Source: Sulfitobacter noctilucae (GTDB lineage Bacteria; Pseudomonadota; Alphaproteobacteria; Rhodobacterales; Rhodobacteraceae). From it: 64,000 nucleotides of DNA. The notes under the pieces were generated by a model. That model did no database searches and was not told the origin of the DNA. It worked only from the letters and a program-made list of their open reading frames with translations. The position numbers and the translations under genes were made by a program. The stretch spans positions 434,001 through 498,000 of the forward strand of contig NZ_JASC01000014.1 of NCBI RefSeq assembly GCF_000622365.1, given 5' to 3'. Shown here one piece after another: positions 32,036 through 39,890 of the stretch (positions within the stretch are counted from its first letter, which is position 1; each line of letters starts with the position of its first letter).

Positions 32036-33037
32036 ATGAACAGACCAACTATTCTGACAGGTGACCGCACCACGGGGCCACTTCACATCGGGCACTATGC
32101 AGGCTCGCTTGCAAACCGCCTGCGCTATCAGGACAGCCACGAACAATTTCTGTTGCTGGCGGATACACAGGCTTTAACCGACAACGCTCATGATCTGGAG
32201 AAAGTGCGGCGCAGTGTGATCGAGGTCGCGCTGGATTATCTGGCCGTGGGCATTGATCCCGGTCGCACGACCATCTGTCTGCAATCGCATCTTCCGGCGC
32301 TAGCAGAGTTGTCGCAGCTCTACCTGAACTATGTCACGGTCGCTCGGCTGGAACGGAACCCGACGATCAAGGACGAAATCCGTGCGCGCGGGTTCGGGCG
32401 CGATATTCCCGCCGGGTTTCTGTGCTATCCGGCGGCACAGGCGGCGGACATCACAGCCTTCAAGGCGACCGTCGTGCCTGTTGGCGAAGATCAGGCTCCG
32501 TTGATTGAGCAAACAAACGAGATCGTGCGGCGCATCAATGCAACCGCAGGCCGCGCCGTGTTGCCTGAGGCTCGGGCGATCATCCCCAAGGCAGGCCGGT
32601 TGCCCGGAATCGACGGAAAGGCCAAGATGTCGAAATCCGGTGGCAACGCCATCGCGCTGTCTTCGTCGTCTGAAGAGATCAGACGTGCTGTCAGAGCGAT
32701 GTACACCGATCCGAACCACCTGCGCGTCGAAGACCCAGGGTGCATCGAGGGCAATGTCGTCTTCACCTATCTCGACGCCTTCGATCAGGACCAGGACGGG
32801 CTTGCCAAGCTCAAGGCACAGTATAAAAGAGGCGGGATTGGCGATGGCAAGATCAAGGCGCGTCTGGAAGCCATCCTTCAGGAGCTCATTGCCCCAATTC
32901 GCGAGTGTAGGGCACAATTCTCCGCGGACCGCGGATACATAATTGACGTGATCAAAGAAGGCACGGAACGGGCGCGAGAGCGCACCGAGGCGACAAAGCG
33001 CGATGTGGTGAGTGCCATGGGGCTGTTCCAATTTTAG
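32036..33037 (+). CDS. trpS: Tryptophanyl-tRNA synthetase, island-borne, free of tryptophan
   Basis: Protein of 333 residues, class Ic synthetase, normal length. The HIGH motif is in GPLHIGHYAG (17-20) and KMSKS is at about 197-201 (AKMSKSGGN). The enzyme charges tRNA-Trp with Trp using ATP. I found no Trp residue in its own sequence. A start at 32036 is preferred because GGGAAG lies 6 to 8 nt upstream; an ATG at 32030 is too close to it. It is controlled by the Trp-Trp leader and attenuator upstream. As it sits in a mobile island, it is probably a second copy beside a housekeeping trpS elsewhere; it could give resistance to a Trp-analogue inhibitor. Confidence 0.92.
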   Translation: MNRPTILTGDRTTGPLHIGHYAGSLANRLRYQDSHEQFLLLADTQALTDNAHDLEKVRRSVIEVALDYLAVGIDPGRTTICLQSHLPALAELSQLYLNYVTVARLERNPTIKDEIRARGFGRDIPAGFLCYPAAQAADITAFKATVVPVGEDQAPLIEQTNEIVRRINATAGRAVLPEARAIIPKAGRLPGIDGKAKMSKSGGNAIALSSSSEEIRRAVRAMYTDPNHLRVEDPGCIEGNVVFTYLDAFDQDQDGLAKLKAQYKRGGIGDGKIKARLEAILQELIAPIRECRAQFSADRGYIIDVIKEGTERARERTEATKRDVVSAMGLFQF

Positions 33038-33573
33038 GTGAGCAGAGGTGGGAGATCCAGATGAAGGTCTGTTTCGTCCCGTCTCTCTAGTCTGATCAGT
33101 TTGCAGCGAAAATACGGTCTAAGTACGGACAAATCGGATACCTGCGATTGACCGGTCTGGAGACATCAACCGTGCTGCAACACGCGTGCTTCTGCGCATG
33201 CAAGATAATTCTGCGAAAGCAATAGCCGCAGCTGCATAAGTCCGCTCTGTCCGCATAGCAGTCATTGGACCCAAGTAAATGCTGCACTCCATCGTCAACA
33301 TCCGCTTTGAGAAAGCTGCGTCGCGGAGAACGTCTCCTTCGAGCCCAAAGTCTCGAATGCTGCGCTCTGCTTGGATGACAGCTTTCAGAAAATACTTGCT
33401 TTCGATTGTCGTTCTCGACGACATAGCCTCATGGGTCGTCGATGGCGTCGCCAGCATTCATATGCGAACCCTATACCCCTTCCTGAACGCCGGGATTTTT
33501 CTTTGCTGCAGTGCAGTCGAGGGAGGTCGCCTTCTTCGGTGCGTGCTGCGGCATGATGACGAAGGAGCCAGCA
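33038..33573. other. Island spacer between trpS and creatinase, no clear gene
   Basis: About 535 bp. A 112-codon minus-strand frame (33119-33457) has a plausible composition but no ribosome site or known motif. It may be a gene remnant. No terminator is obvious after trpS. Confidence 0.45.
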
Positions 33574-34776
33574 ATGGATCGTCCAAAATTTTATCGTTTC
33601 CATCAGGGTGAAAAGACCCTTCCCTTTGAACCTCAGGAGTATGAAGACCGTCTGTCGCGCCTTCGGACAGACATGGCGGCCAATGGCATTGAAGCCTGCG
33701 TTTTCACCTCGATGCATAACGTCGCCTACTTTTCTGGGTTTCTGTACTGTGCGTTTGGGCGTCCCTACGCATTAGTGGTAACTCAAACAGAAGATGTGAC
33801 CATCAGCGCTGGTATCGACGCAGCTCAACCTTGGCGGCGCAGTCGTGGTGATAACATCACCTATACGGATTGGCAGCGTGACAATTATCGGCGTGCAGTT
33901 CTATCGGTCACTGGTACCGGTAAAACTATCGGTTATGAGGCCGATCATCTTACTTTCGCTCAACATGTTCTAATGGACGGCTTCCTATCGCCCAAGGCCA
34001 TGGTGGATGTGGCCCCGATCACAATGCGCCAAAGGATGCACAAATCTCCCGCTGAAATTGCTTTGATCCGATCCTGTGCGCAAGTGGCCGATGTCGGTGG
34101 GTATGCTGTAAAGGACGCAATCAAAGCTGGCATCCGGGAGATCGATGTGGCGATGGCAGGTCGCGACGCGATGGAGATAGAGATCGCAAAGCGCTTCCCA
34201 GACGCTGAGTACCGCGACACATGGGTCTGGTTCCAATCTGGAATCAACACGGACGGCGCGCACAATCCGGTCACCGCACGTACCCTACAACGAGGCGATA
34301 TCCTAAGCCTTAATACGTTTCCAATGATCAGTGCCTACTACACGGCACTTGAGCGCACCCTGTTCGTGGAAACGGTAGATCCTGCAAGCCTCACAATTTG
34401 GCAAGCCAATGTGGCAGCCCACGAATACGGCATGAGCCTATTGGAACCGGGTGCGAGCTGCGCAGATGTGACCGAGCAGATAAACACTTTCTTCGAGGAA
34501 CGCGACTTGCTGCGATACCGGACTTTTGGGTACGGTCATTCCTTTGGTGTGCTGTCTCACTATTATGGACGCGAGGCAGGCTTAGAGCTACGCGAAGACA
34601 TCGACACGGTGCTTGAGCCGGGCATGGTCATCTCAATGGAGCCTATGTTGACGGTTCCAGAAGGAACAGTTGGGGCGGGCGGTTATCGCGAACATGACAT
34701 TCTGGTGATCACCGAAGATGGTAACGAGAATATTACAGGTTATCCGTATGGACCCGTGTTCAATGTAGTCTCGTAA
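33574..34776 (+). CDS. Creatinase (creatine amidinohydrolase), M24 fold
   Basis: Protein of 400 residues, close in length and sequence pattern to bacterial creatinases. Shared segments include FGRPYALVVT (about 61-70), TDWQRDNY (about 98-105), WFQSGINTDGAHNPVT (about 219-234, with the catalytic His at about 230), FGYGHSFGVLSHYYGREAGL and the end segment VGAGGYREHDILV. The enzyme hydrolyses creatine to sarcosine and urea without a metal. AAGGAG 7 nt before the ATG sets the start. No sarcosine oxidase, urease or transport gene is next to it, so it stands alone in the island. A related M24 amidinohydrolase with another guanidino substrate is possible. Confidence 0.88.
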   Translation: MDRPKFYRFHQGEKTLPFEPQEYEDRLSRLRTDMAANGIEACVFTSMHNVAYFSGFLYCAFGRPYALVVTQTEDVTISAGIDAAQPWRRSRGDNITYTDWQRDNYRRAVLSVTGTGKTIGYEADHLTFAQHVLMDGFLSPKAMVDVAPITMRQRMHKSPAEIALIRSCAQVADVGGYAVKDAIKAGIREIDVAMAGRDAMEIEIAKRFPDAEYRDTWVWFQSGINTDGAHNPVTARTLQRGDILSLNTFPMISAYYTALERTLFVETVDPASLTIWQANVAAHEYGMSLLEPGASCADVTEQINTFFEERDLLRYRTFGYGHSFGVLSHYYGREAGLELREDIDTVLEPGMVISMEPMLTVPEGTVGAGGYREHDILVITEDGNENITGYPYGPVFNVVS

Positions 34777-34784
34777 TATAGGGC

Positions 34785-34823
34785 AAAGCCGACCTTAGCA
34801 TAGTTGCAGTAGAGGTCGGCTTT
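34785..34823 (+). terminator. Hairpin after creatinase, probable terminator
   Basis: AAAGCCGACCT (34785-34795) pairs perfectly with AGGTCGGCTTT (34813-34823) over a 17-nt loop, starting 9 nt past the creatinase stop. The T-run is short (TTTCTCT). The rest of 34824-35087 shows no gene. Confidence 0.65.
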
Positions 34824-35087
34824 CTCTGCATTTCGGATCATGGGGCGATACGCAGCAGAGGTCAGCTCACCGTCGTCGCAACCCTATCACCGCGAAAATT
34901 TCATGCCGGATGACCACCGAGACTAAAACAAGGCCGATATTTCCCGTGATACGATGCTGATTCACCTTGCAGATGCGGCACCCCAAGTTTCTGTGAGCGC
35001 TTTATCACCCCTCCTGATTTCGAAGAGGCCAGCGGTAGTGATGGCGACACGCATTTCTGCACGTTCTAACCGGACAACCCGCGATCT

Positions 35088-35414
35088 TCAGTCGCTGCCT
35101 TTTCGCAACTTCCCACGCCATGCAAAAGATTGAATGTTTAGTCGCGTCAGGTCAGTCTCGCCTGCGATGATCCTGTCGCAAAGCGCCACAGCCCGCAGCG
35201 CTTGATCCTTTGTCAGATGTTTGTAAGCGGGGCGTGCGATATGGTCGTACCATGTGCCCCCACAGACTGTGTCCAGAACGATCCGTTGGAAGCAATGGTC
35301 ATTCTGGACTGGCCAGTGTTGGTGCGATGTCCGTGCAAGCTGGGGCATGGTTTCTTTTGTCAACGTCATGTAGCGTGACACATACTCTGCGGTGCGCATG
35401 TGCTGTTCTGTCAT
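35088..35414 (-). CDS. Conserved-looking small protein, function unknown
   Basis: Protein of 108 residues with an AGGGG ribosome site 8 nt before the ATG at 35414. It is rich in His, Arg and Trp: QHWPVQNDHCFQRIVLDTVC, then WYDHIARPAYKHL and FAWRGKLRKG. The pattern of conserved-looking His, Cys and Trp residues suggests a compact helical protein, perhaps nucleotide- or metal-binding, but I do not recognise the family. It stands alone between the creatinase gene and the coiled-coil gene. Confidence 0.65.
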   Translation of the reverse strand: MTEQHMRTAEYVSRYMTLTKETMPQLARTSHQHWPVQNDHCFQRIVLDTVCGGTWYDHIARPAYKHLTKDQALRAVALCDRIIAGETDLTRLNIQSFAWRGKLRKGSD

Positions 35415-35588
35415 TTTGATACCCCTGCTGCTTACCGTCGAAACTCGGCTACAGATAAAGGGAAGAAGCATCGATTGCGCCGTCCATCTCAGTGTCTATA
35501 GGGCATATTACACGACAGCTTCCGGGTTATCTGAGCTTTGAGCGCATAGAATTTGGGTGCCACCGAAGTCCAACCAGATTTAGTCTTC

Positions 35589-36308
35589 TCATGATCTGCT
35601 ATTTGACATGCGAAAATCTTTCAATTCGTCCTTAACGATAGATAACTCATGTTCAACTTCTGCCAACAGCCGCTTTGTCTCTGATAGCTCTTCTTCAAGC
35701 ATTTCGATATTCGCGTCTTTTACTGATAGTCCTGTTTCGAGGGACATGACGTACTGCTGCAGCTCTAACAGGATGCTTCGAGCGTGGTTTTTCTGCGCTC
35801 CTTCAGGTCTATTTTGCAGATCGTCAGCTTTCTTCCGTTGCTCCCATGCCGCGTGCATGGCGTTTTTTTTCTCGGGGTGCCGCTGTACAAAATTGTCGTA
35901 TCTCTTCTTGATATCTGCGGCAGTGGCCGGATTTGTAGGGTTTAGACAAGCGGCAAGTGCTTCTGAGCCTTCAGCACTGTCAAGCTGGTAAAGCCTCTCG
36001 GCAATTTCGATCGAAGAAATTTTCGCATAGGACGCATATTTCTCGGGGATACGATCTGCTTCCATGCTGGATTTTAGAAAGCTATAAGCTCTGCGGACTT
36101 TGTGTAAATGACCTGCCGAGACCTTATGGCCGAGGATGGTCAGTTTCTCTCGGACTACGTTTATCCATTGCTCACCGTCGGATGATGTGCGTCCAGATTT
36201 CTCCAAAGAGGTGAGAACCCGTCCGACGGTGCGCCAGTCAGTGGCTGTTTCGGGTGTCAGCTCATTCAGGAGCTTCTCGGTCGAAGGTAATTTTTTGACA
36301 TATTCCAT
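35589..36308 (-). CDS. Coiled-coil DNA-binding-like protein of the excision module
   Basis: Protein of 239 residues. The first 120 residues are helical and basic in places (DWRTVGRVLTSLEKSGRT, VSAGHLHKVRRAYSFL), fitting a DNA-binding domain. Residues about 170-235 form a long charged coiled coil (MLEEELSETKRLLAEVEHEL). This order resembles plasmid KfrA-type proteins, but no sequence motif proves it. It is divergent from xis-int, and its promoter holds five TATCAT sites. Inferred role: regulator of island maintenance or of xis-int. Confidence 0.55.
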   Translation of the reverse strand: MEYVKKLPSTEKLLNELTPETATDWRTVGRVLTSLEKSGRTSSDGEQWINVVREKLTILGHKVSAGHLHKVRRAYSFLKSSMEADRIPEKYASYAKISSIEIAERLYQLDSAEGSEALAACLNPTNPATAADIKKRYDNFVQRHPEKKNAMHAAWEQRKKADDLQNRPEGAQKNHARSILLELQQYVMSLETGLSVKDANIEMLEEELSETKRLLAEVEHELSIVKDELKDFRMSNSRS

Positions 36309-36315
36309 GATGGTC

Positions 36316-36405
36316 TATCATAAAGTATCATAACGTAACCTCAAGTGCCTTCGACAATATTGCATCATGATACCAATATGATAGTGGATCACGTATAAGT
36401 ATCAT
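36316..36405. promoter_or_regulatory. Five TATCAT/ATGATA sites between the coiled-coil gene and xis-int
   Basis: TATCAT at 36316 and 36326 (10 bp apart), ATGATA at 36367 and 36378 (11 bp apart), and TATCAT at 36400. Spacing of about one helical turn inside each pair puts the sites on one face of the DNA. They start 8 bp from the coiled-coil gene start codon, so binding there should control it, and perhaps also the divergent xis. Confidence 0.6.
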
Positions 36406-36517
36406 GGCAAGATGAAGGAGAGGTAGCGGATCATTTTACGAGGACGTTTCACGCGCGACCCGTAGCCAGACGCTTCTCTGCTTTGTGATAAGTACGATTG
36501 AGGATGTGAGAAGATCA

Positions 36518-36738
36518 ATGAGAAAGGGAATGAGAACGCAGTTTCAGCCTTTAGCAGTTACAGACAGAAATGCTGCAGCAATGCTCGATATGTGAGTTCG
36601 AGATTTTTGGAAGTCGGTGTTGTGTGGCGCGTTACCAAACCAACGGTTATCGGGGGACACGAGCTTTGGATTGTCACAGATCTTGTAGCGATCCTCTCTG
36701 GAAGCGCAGCTATCCCACAGGAGGTCTTTACGGTATGA
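36518..36738 (+). pseudogene. Excisionase-like (AlpA/HTH_17 type) gene with nonsense and frameshift
   Basis: From ATG 36518 or 36530 the frame reads PLAVTDRNAAAMLDM, then a TGA (36593-36595), then VRDFWKSV. The sense then moves to another frame: KPTVIGGHELWIVTDLVAIL, ending at a TGA (36736-36738) that overlaps the integrase ATG. Joined, this is the layout of AlpA-like excisionases (an HTH, then a (L)PKP segment, then a G--xxW---DL end). One premature stop and one frameshift near 36620-36640 show that it is broken. Its overlap with int indicates an old xis-int operon. Confidence 0.6.
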
Positions 36739-37777
36739 CAAGACCTCCAAAACCCAAGATTTCCAAACCCCATTTGAAGTGGGTTTGGAAAGGCAAACGT
36801 GGGTGGCGTCCATACCACAGAGTTACCTTGCGTGAAGGCGGGACCCTGAAGGAGCGAGCTATTCAGCTGGAGTGGAAGGGCGACCCACAGGAGCTTGATC
36901 GCCTGTACTGGGCATGTGAAGCTGGCCGACATTCTAATCAGATCGTAAGAAGTCGATACACATGGCGCGAATGCATCGAAGCATGGCGATCAGACAAGCA
37001 GTTTCAAAGTAAGCTCGCTTCGAGCACAAAGAAATCATACCGTCCGCCGATGGAGTCCATTCTTGAAAATAATGGCACGAAAAGTCTGAAATCTATCAGT
37101 CGGCAAGACCTGCGTGCTGCCCATCAATCGCTCGCGGACACTCCCAAAAAAACAGACCGTCTGCTCCAGACAGTATCACTTCTCTGGAATTTCGCAGCTT
37201 TGGAACTTGATTGGCCATTGGGCGAGAATCCAGCGAAGGGCATCAAGCACTTCGGGAAACAGCGTGAGTTCGAACCATGGCCCGAATGGATGGTGGCGGC
37301 GCTGGATGAAGCGCCATTTCGAGTGAAGGTTCTGGCAAATCTCATCTTGGGAACAGGGCAAGGCCAGGGGCGGCTGTCGCGATGAGGCGCGATCAGTTTA
37401 AAGGTGAATGGATGACTGTCAGAGACGAGAAAGGCAAACAGGAGCTCGAGGTTTACTGTCCGCAGGCGCTCCGCCGGTTCGTCGAAGACCTGCCGATTGA
37501 AGGGCAGCACCTGCTTTCGAAAAACCTGACAGAACCGATGACCTATCATGCGATTGAAAAGGGCTTCAGCGCGTGGCGTCTATCTCTGGGTCGTGACGCA
37601 AAAAAGTTCAGCCTTCACGGCCTTCGAAAGCTATCTATTATTCGGCTGGCTGAAGCAGGTGCAAGTGATGCAGAAATCCAAGCGGTTACTGGTCAAAGTG
37701 CAGAGATGGTCGCTTACTACCGTAAGAAAGCGAGCCGTAGAATGCTTTCGAAATCTGGACAGGAGAGAAGAGAATAG
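36735..37777 (+). pseudogene. Tyrosine-type site-specific integrase with a one-base deletion
   Basis: The first frame (36735-37385) gives the N-terminal DNA-binding half and reaches LANLILGTGQ, then shifts. Reading one base earlier from about 37361 restores RPGAAVAMRRDQFKG, so CAAAGG became CAAGG. The lost Arg is the first catalytic Arg of the family (GTGQRPG). The second half, also open from ATG 37382, has the HxxR box (LHGLRKL) and the Tyr nucleophile region (AEMVAYYRKKA). AGGAGGT precedes the ATG. Neither piece alone holds all the catalytic residues. Beside tRNA-Tyr, it is the enzyme that inserted the island. Confidence 0.85.
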
Positions 37778-37796
37778 AACACGTACAGAACGGAAG

Positions 37797-37819
37797 TTGG
37801 GACCAGACATTGGGACCAA
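37797..37819. repeat. Candidate integrase arm-type sites, right end
   Basis: TTGGGACCA occurs at 37797-37805 and 37810-37818 as direct repeats 13 bp apart, 56-70 bp inside the right att core. The same 9-mer lies near the left att core (6038 and 6074). Confidence 0.6.
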
Positions 37820-37877
37820 GGGGCAAATCCCAAAAACGAAAGGACTGCCATAACCCCGTAAGTGTTTGAAAGATAAG

Positions 37878-37961
37878 TGGTGGGCGACCCTGGAATCGAA
37901 CCAGGCGTGCGTCTCCGCGAGGGAGTTACAGTCCCCTGCCACACCTTGCGGCCTGTCGCCC
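37878..37961 (-). tRNA. tRNA-Tyr (GTA anticodon)
   Basis: An 84-nt class II tRNA with CCA encoded. The acceptor stem is GGGCGAC with GTCGCCC, the anticodon loop CTGTAAC carries GTA, there is a long variable arm, and the T loop is TTCGATT. It is the integration site of the island; positions 37875-37935 are the right att copy. Confidence 0.97.
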
Positions 37962-38071
37962 ACTTACGTCTGCGCATTGCGCCTGACGTGTGGGCGTGAT
38001 TACAAGCGGCCCTAAGGGGCGTCAAGGCAAAAACCGATGGTTTTGTGCAGACTAGAGAGAGGCTGGAAAAG

Positions 38072-38848
38072 ATGAAGAAACCAAAGTGGGTTGTTCAGAA
38101 AGAACAAGACAAAAAGACCGAAGCCAACCTGACGGTCTGGCTCTTTGGTTTGCATGCTGTGCGCGATGCCTTGATGAACCCCAATCGCGAAAAGCTCAAA
38201 CTGATGGCGACCCCCAATGCGGCCGCTAAACTGGAAGAGGCGATTGCCTTTGCAGGCATCACACCGCAGATTGAAGATCCCCGCAAATTCCGTCCGCCGC
38301 TTGACCCGGGATCGGTGCATCAAGGCGCTGTGCTTGAGGTAAAGCCGCTGAACTGGGGGCGGCTAGAGGAGGTGTGCATCGGTGATGCGGCACCGCGGGT
38401 GATGCTGCTGGACCGGGTGACGGACCCCCACAACGTGGGCGCGATCTTGCGCTCTGCGGAAGTGCTGGGCGCATCCGCGGTGATCGGGACACGCCATCAT
38501 TCGGCACCTGAAACAGGGGCTTTGGCCAAGACTGCGTCCGGCGCGCTGGAACGGCAACCCTATTTGCGGGTGCGTAATCTGGCGGATGCCATCCGCGCTT
38601 TGCAGAACATGGGCTATCTGGTGCTGGGACTGGACGGCGATGCAGAACAGTCGATTGAGGCTGCGGTCGAGGGCAAACGTGACCGGCCCGTTGCTTTGGT
38701 TCTGGGCGCAGAGGGGCCGGGCCTCCGCGAGAAAACACGCGAGACTGTGGATGCTTTGGTGCGGATTGCCGCATCCGGGCAATTTGGTTCGCTCAACGTC
38801 TCAAATGCTGCGGCCATCGCCTTATATGCTGTGGGACGCAGAACATAA
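38072..38848 (+). CDS. rlmB: SpoU/TrmH-family RNA 2'-O-methyltransferase (RlmB-like)
   Basis: Protein of 258 residues. The N-terminal substrate-binding part (WLFGLHAVRDALMNPNREKL) is followed by the SPOUT knot with motif 1 LDRVTDPHNVGAILRSAEVLGA, motif 2 ALVLGAEGPGL and motif 3 GSLNVSNAAAIALY. It transfers methyl from SAM to a ribose 2'-OH, in RlmB at G2251 of 23S rRNA. ATG at 38072 is used, with GAGAGG upstream. Cytosolic. It is followed by a zinc-ribbon gene 10 nt downstream. Another TrmH-family member is possible. Confidence 0.88.
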   Translation: MKKPKWVVQKEQDKKTEANLTVWLFGLHAVRDALMNPNREKLKLMATPNAAAKLEEAIAFAGITPQIEDPRKFRPPLDPGSVHQGAVLEVKPLNWGRLEEVCIGDAAPRVMLLDRVTDPHNVGAILRSAEVLGASAVIGTRHHSAPETGALAKTASGALERQPYLRVRNLADAIRALQNMGYLVLGLDGDAEQSIEAAVEGKRDRPVALVLGAEGPGLREKTRETVDALVRIAASGQFGSLNVSNAAAIALYAVGRRT

Positions 38849-38858
38849 GGCAGGTTTC

Positions 38859-39170
38859 ATGGGCTACCCAACGAAGATCGCGACCTGCTGCCATTGTGGT
38901 AGCCGGACGGCACTCACGCTCGCATCCGGGCGGCATGAACTAAGCTGCGCAAGCTGTGGCGCACCCCTGCGCGATCTCAAGATGCTGCCAAAAGCCCCCG
39001 AAGCGCGGCCGTCAGCCATCAGCCACCAACCGCCTCTGCGCCAGTTTCCACAACAAGCCAAACCGAAGAAGGTCGGAAAGAACAAGCCGCGCAAGATGAA
39101 GAAACGCAAAGGCTGGTTGCGAGATTTGTCGGAAGAGTTGTTTGATCTGGTTGAAGATATATTTGACTAA
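38859..39170 (+). CDS. Small zinc-ribbon protein
   Basis: Protein of 103 residues. Two CxxC pairs, CCHCGSR (about 10-16) and CASCGAPL (about 30-37), form a zinc ribbon. The middle is Pro/Lys-rich and basic, and the C-terminus is an acidic helix (ELFDLVEDIFD). It may bind RNA or DNA or serve as an assembly factor. It directly follows the methyltransferase gene and is probably co-transcribed. Confidence 0.8.
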   Translation: MGYPTKIATCCHCGSRTALTLASGRHELSCASCGAPLRDLKMLPKAPEARPSAISHQPPLRQFPQQAKPKKVGKNKPRKMKKRKGWLRDLSEELFDLVEDIFD

Positions 39171-39325
39171 GGGCTGTGGGCAGGTTTTTGCCGAGCGCCT
39201 TAACCTATCGTTCACGTCCCCGCGATACCCCTTTTACAGGCCGGGTTGGATTCTTAAGTATTTCCCAAGGCAGACGGGTCTGGAACGCCCCTCTGCTGCC
39301 TAACTGTCCCTCGTTCCACACTTCC

Positions 39326-39359
39326 GCGCCTTGAGGTTTTTCCTCGAGGCGCTTTTTTT
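39326..39359 (+). terminator. Strong rho-independent terminator
   Basis: An 11-bp stem (39326-39336 with 39342-39352, one G-U pair), a 5-nt T-rich loop, and seven T. It lies 155 nt past the zinc-ribbon gene, so it may end that operon or a small RNA from 39171-39359, a stretch with no ORF. Confidence 0.9.
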
Positions 39360-39387
39360 CGGTCTGCGGTTGGGCTAGGGCTGCGGG

Positions 39388-39855
39388 ATGGAATATTCGG
39401 ATAAAATCCTGCGCGACGTTCTGACCCGCGCAAAACGGGTTGCGGTGGTCGGTGTCTCGACCAATCCGGTGCGGGCGAGCTATTTCGTGGCGCGGTATCT
39501 GGGGCTGCGCGGGTTTGATGTCGTACCGGTCAACCCGGCCTATGTGGGTCAGGCGTTGTTCGGGCGCAAAGTGGTTGCAAGTTTGAGCGATGTTGATGGT
39601 GGGGTCGATATGGTGGATATCTTCCGCCGCTCTGAAGCCGTGCCCGAAATCGTCGAAGAAGCGTTGTCTGTATTTCCGGACCTGCAAACGATCTGGATGC
39701 AAATCGGGGTGGAGCATGCGGAGGCGGCGCAAACCGCGGAGGCAGAGGGTGTTACGGTGATCCAGAACCGCTGTCCCAAGATCGAATATCAGCGGTTGTT
39801 TGGCGAGCTGCGCAAAGGCGGATTTGCCACCGGGGTGATTTCGAGCAAGCTGTGA
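39388..39855 (+). CDS. CoA-binding domain protein
   Basis: Protein of 155 residues of the small Rossmann CoA-binding family (E. coli YccU type). Visible are VAVVGVSTNPVRASYFVARY (about 18-37), the FDVVPVNP strand (about 44-51), and IWMQIGVEH (about 101-109), as in succinyl-CoA synthetase alpha-like CoA-binding folds. It may bind CoA as a regulatory or repair cofactor. It starts 29 nt after a terminator and converges on hisE. Confidence 0.9.
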   Translation: MEYSDKILRDVLTRAKRVAVVGVSTNPVRASYFVARYLGLRGFDVVPVNPAYVGQALFGRKVVASLSDVDGGVDMVDIFRRSEAVPEIVEEALSVFPDLQTIWMQIGVEHAEAAQTAEAEGVTVIQNRCPKIEYQRLFGELRKGGFATGVISSKL

Positions 39856-39890
39856 CCCAAAGGCGCGGGCAAGCCCGCACGACTTTCTTC

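Larger units (their letters stand above)
5942..37935. mobile_element. tRNA-Tyr-integrated genomic island, about 31.9 kb, excision genes decayed
   Basis: The 61 bp at 5942-6002 are identical to 37875-37935, which form the 3' end of the intact tRNA-Tyr gene. Such direct repeats are the att sites left by tyrosine-integrase elements. A broken xis-like gene and a broken integrase lie next to the intact tRNA, the usual position. Copies of TTGGGACCA lie near both att copies. Genes on both sides are ordinary roseobacter core genes, while the interior is accessory: defence-like, SOS, transport, catabolic and regulatory genes with mixed base composition. The two lesions suggest that the island can no longer excise by itself. 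Confidence 0.88.

Noticed and set aside
33119..33457. 112-codon minus-strand frame between trpS and creatinase
   Set aside because: Composition is not impossible, but there is no ribosome site, no known motif and no partner gene. Left as spacer, perhaps a remnant.
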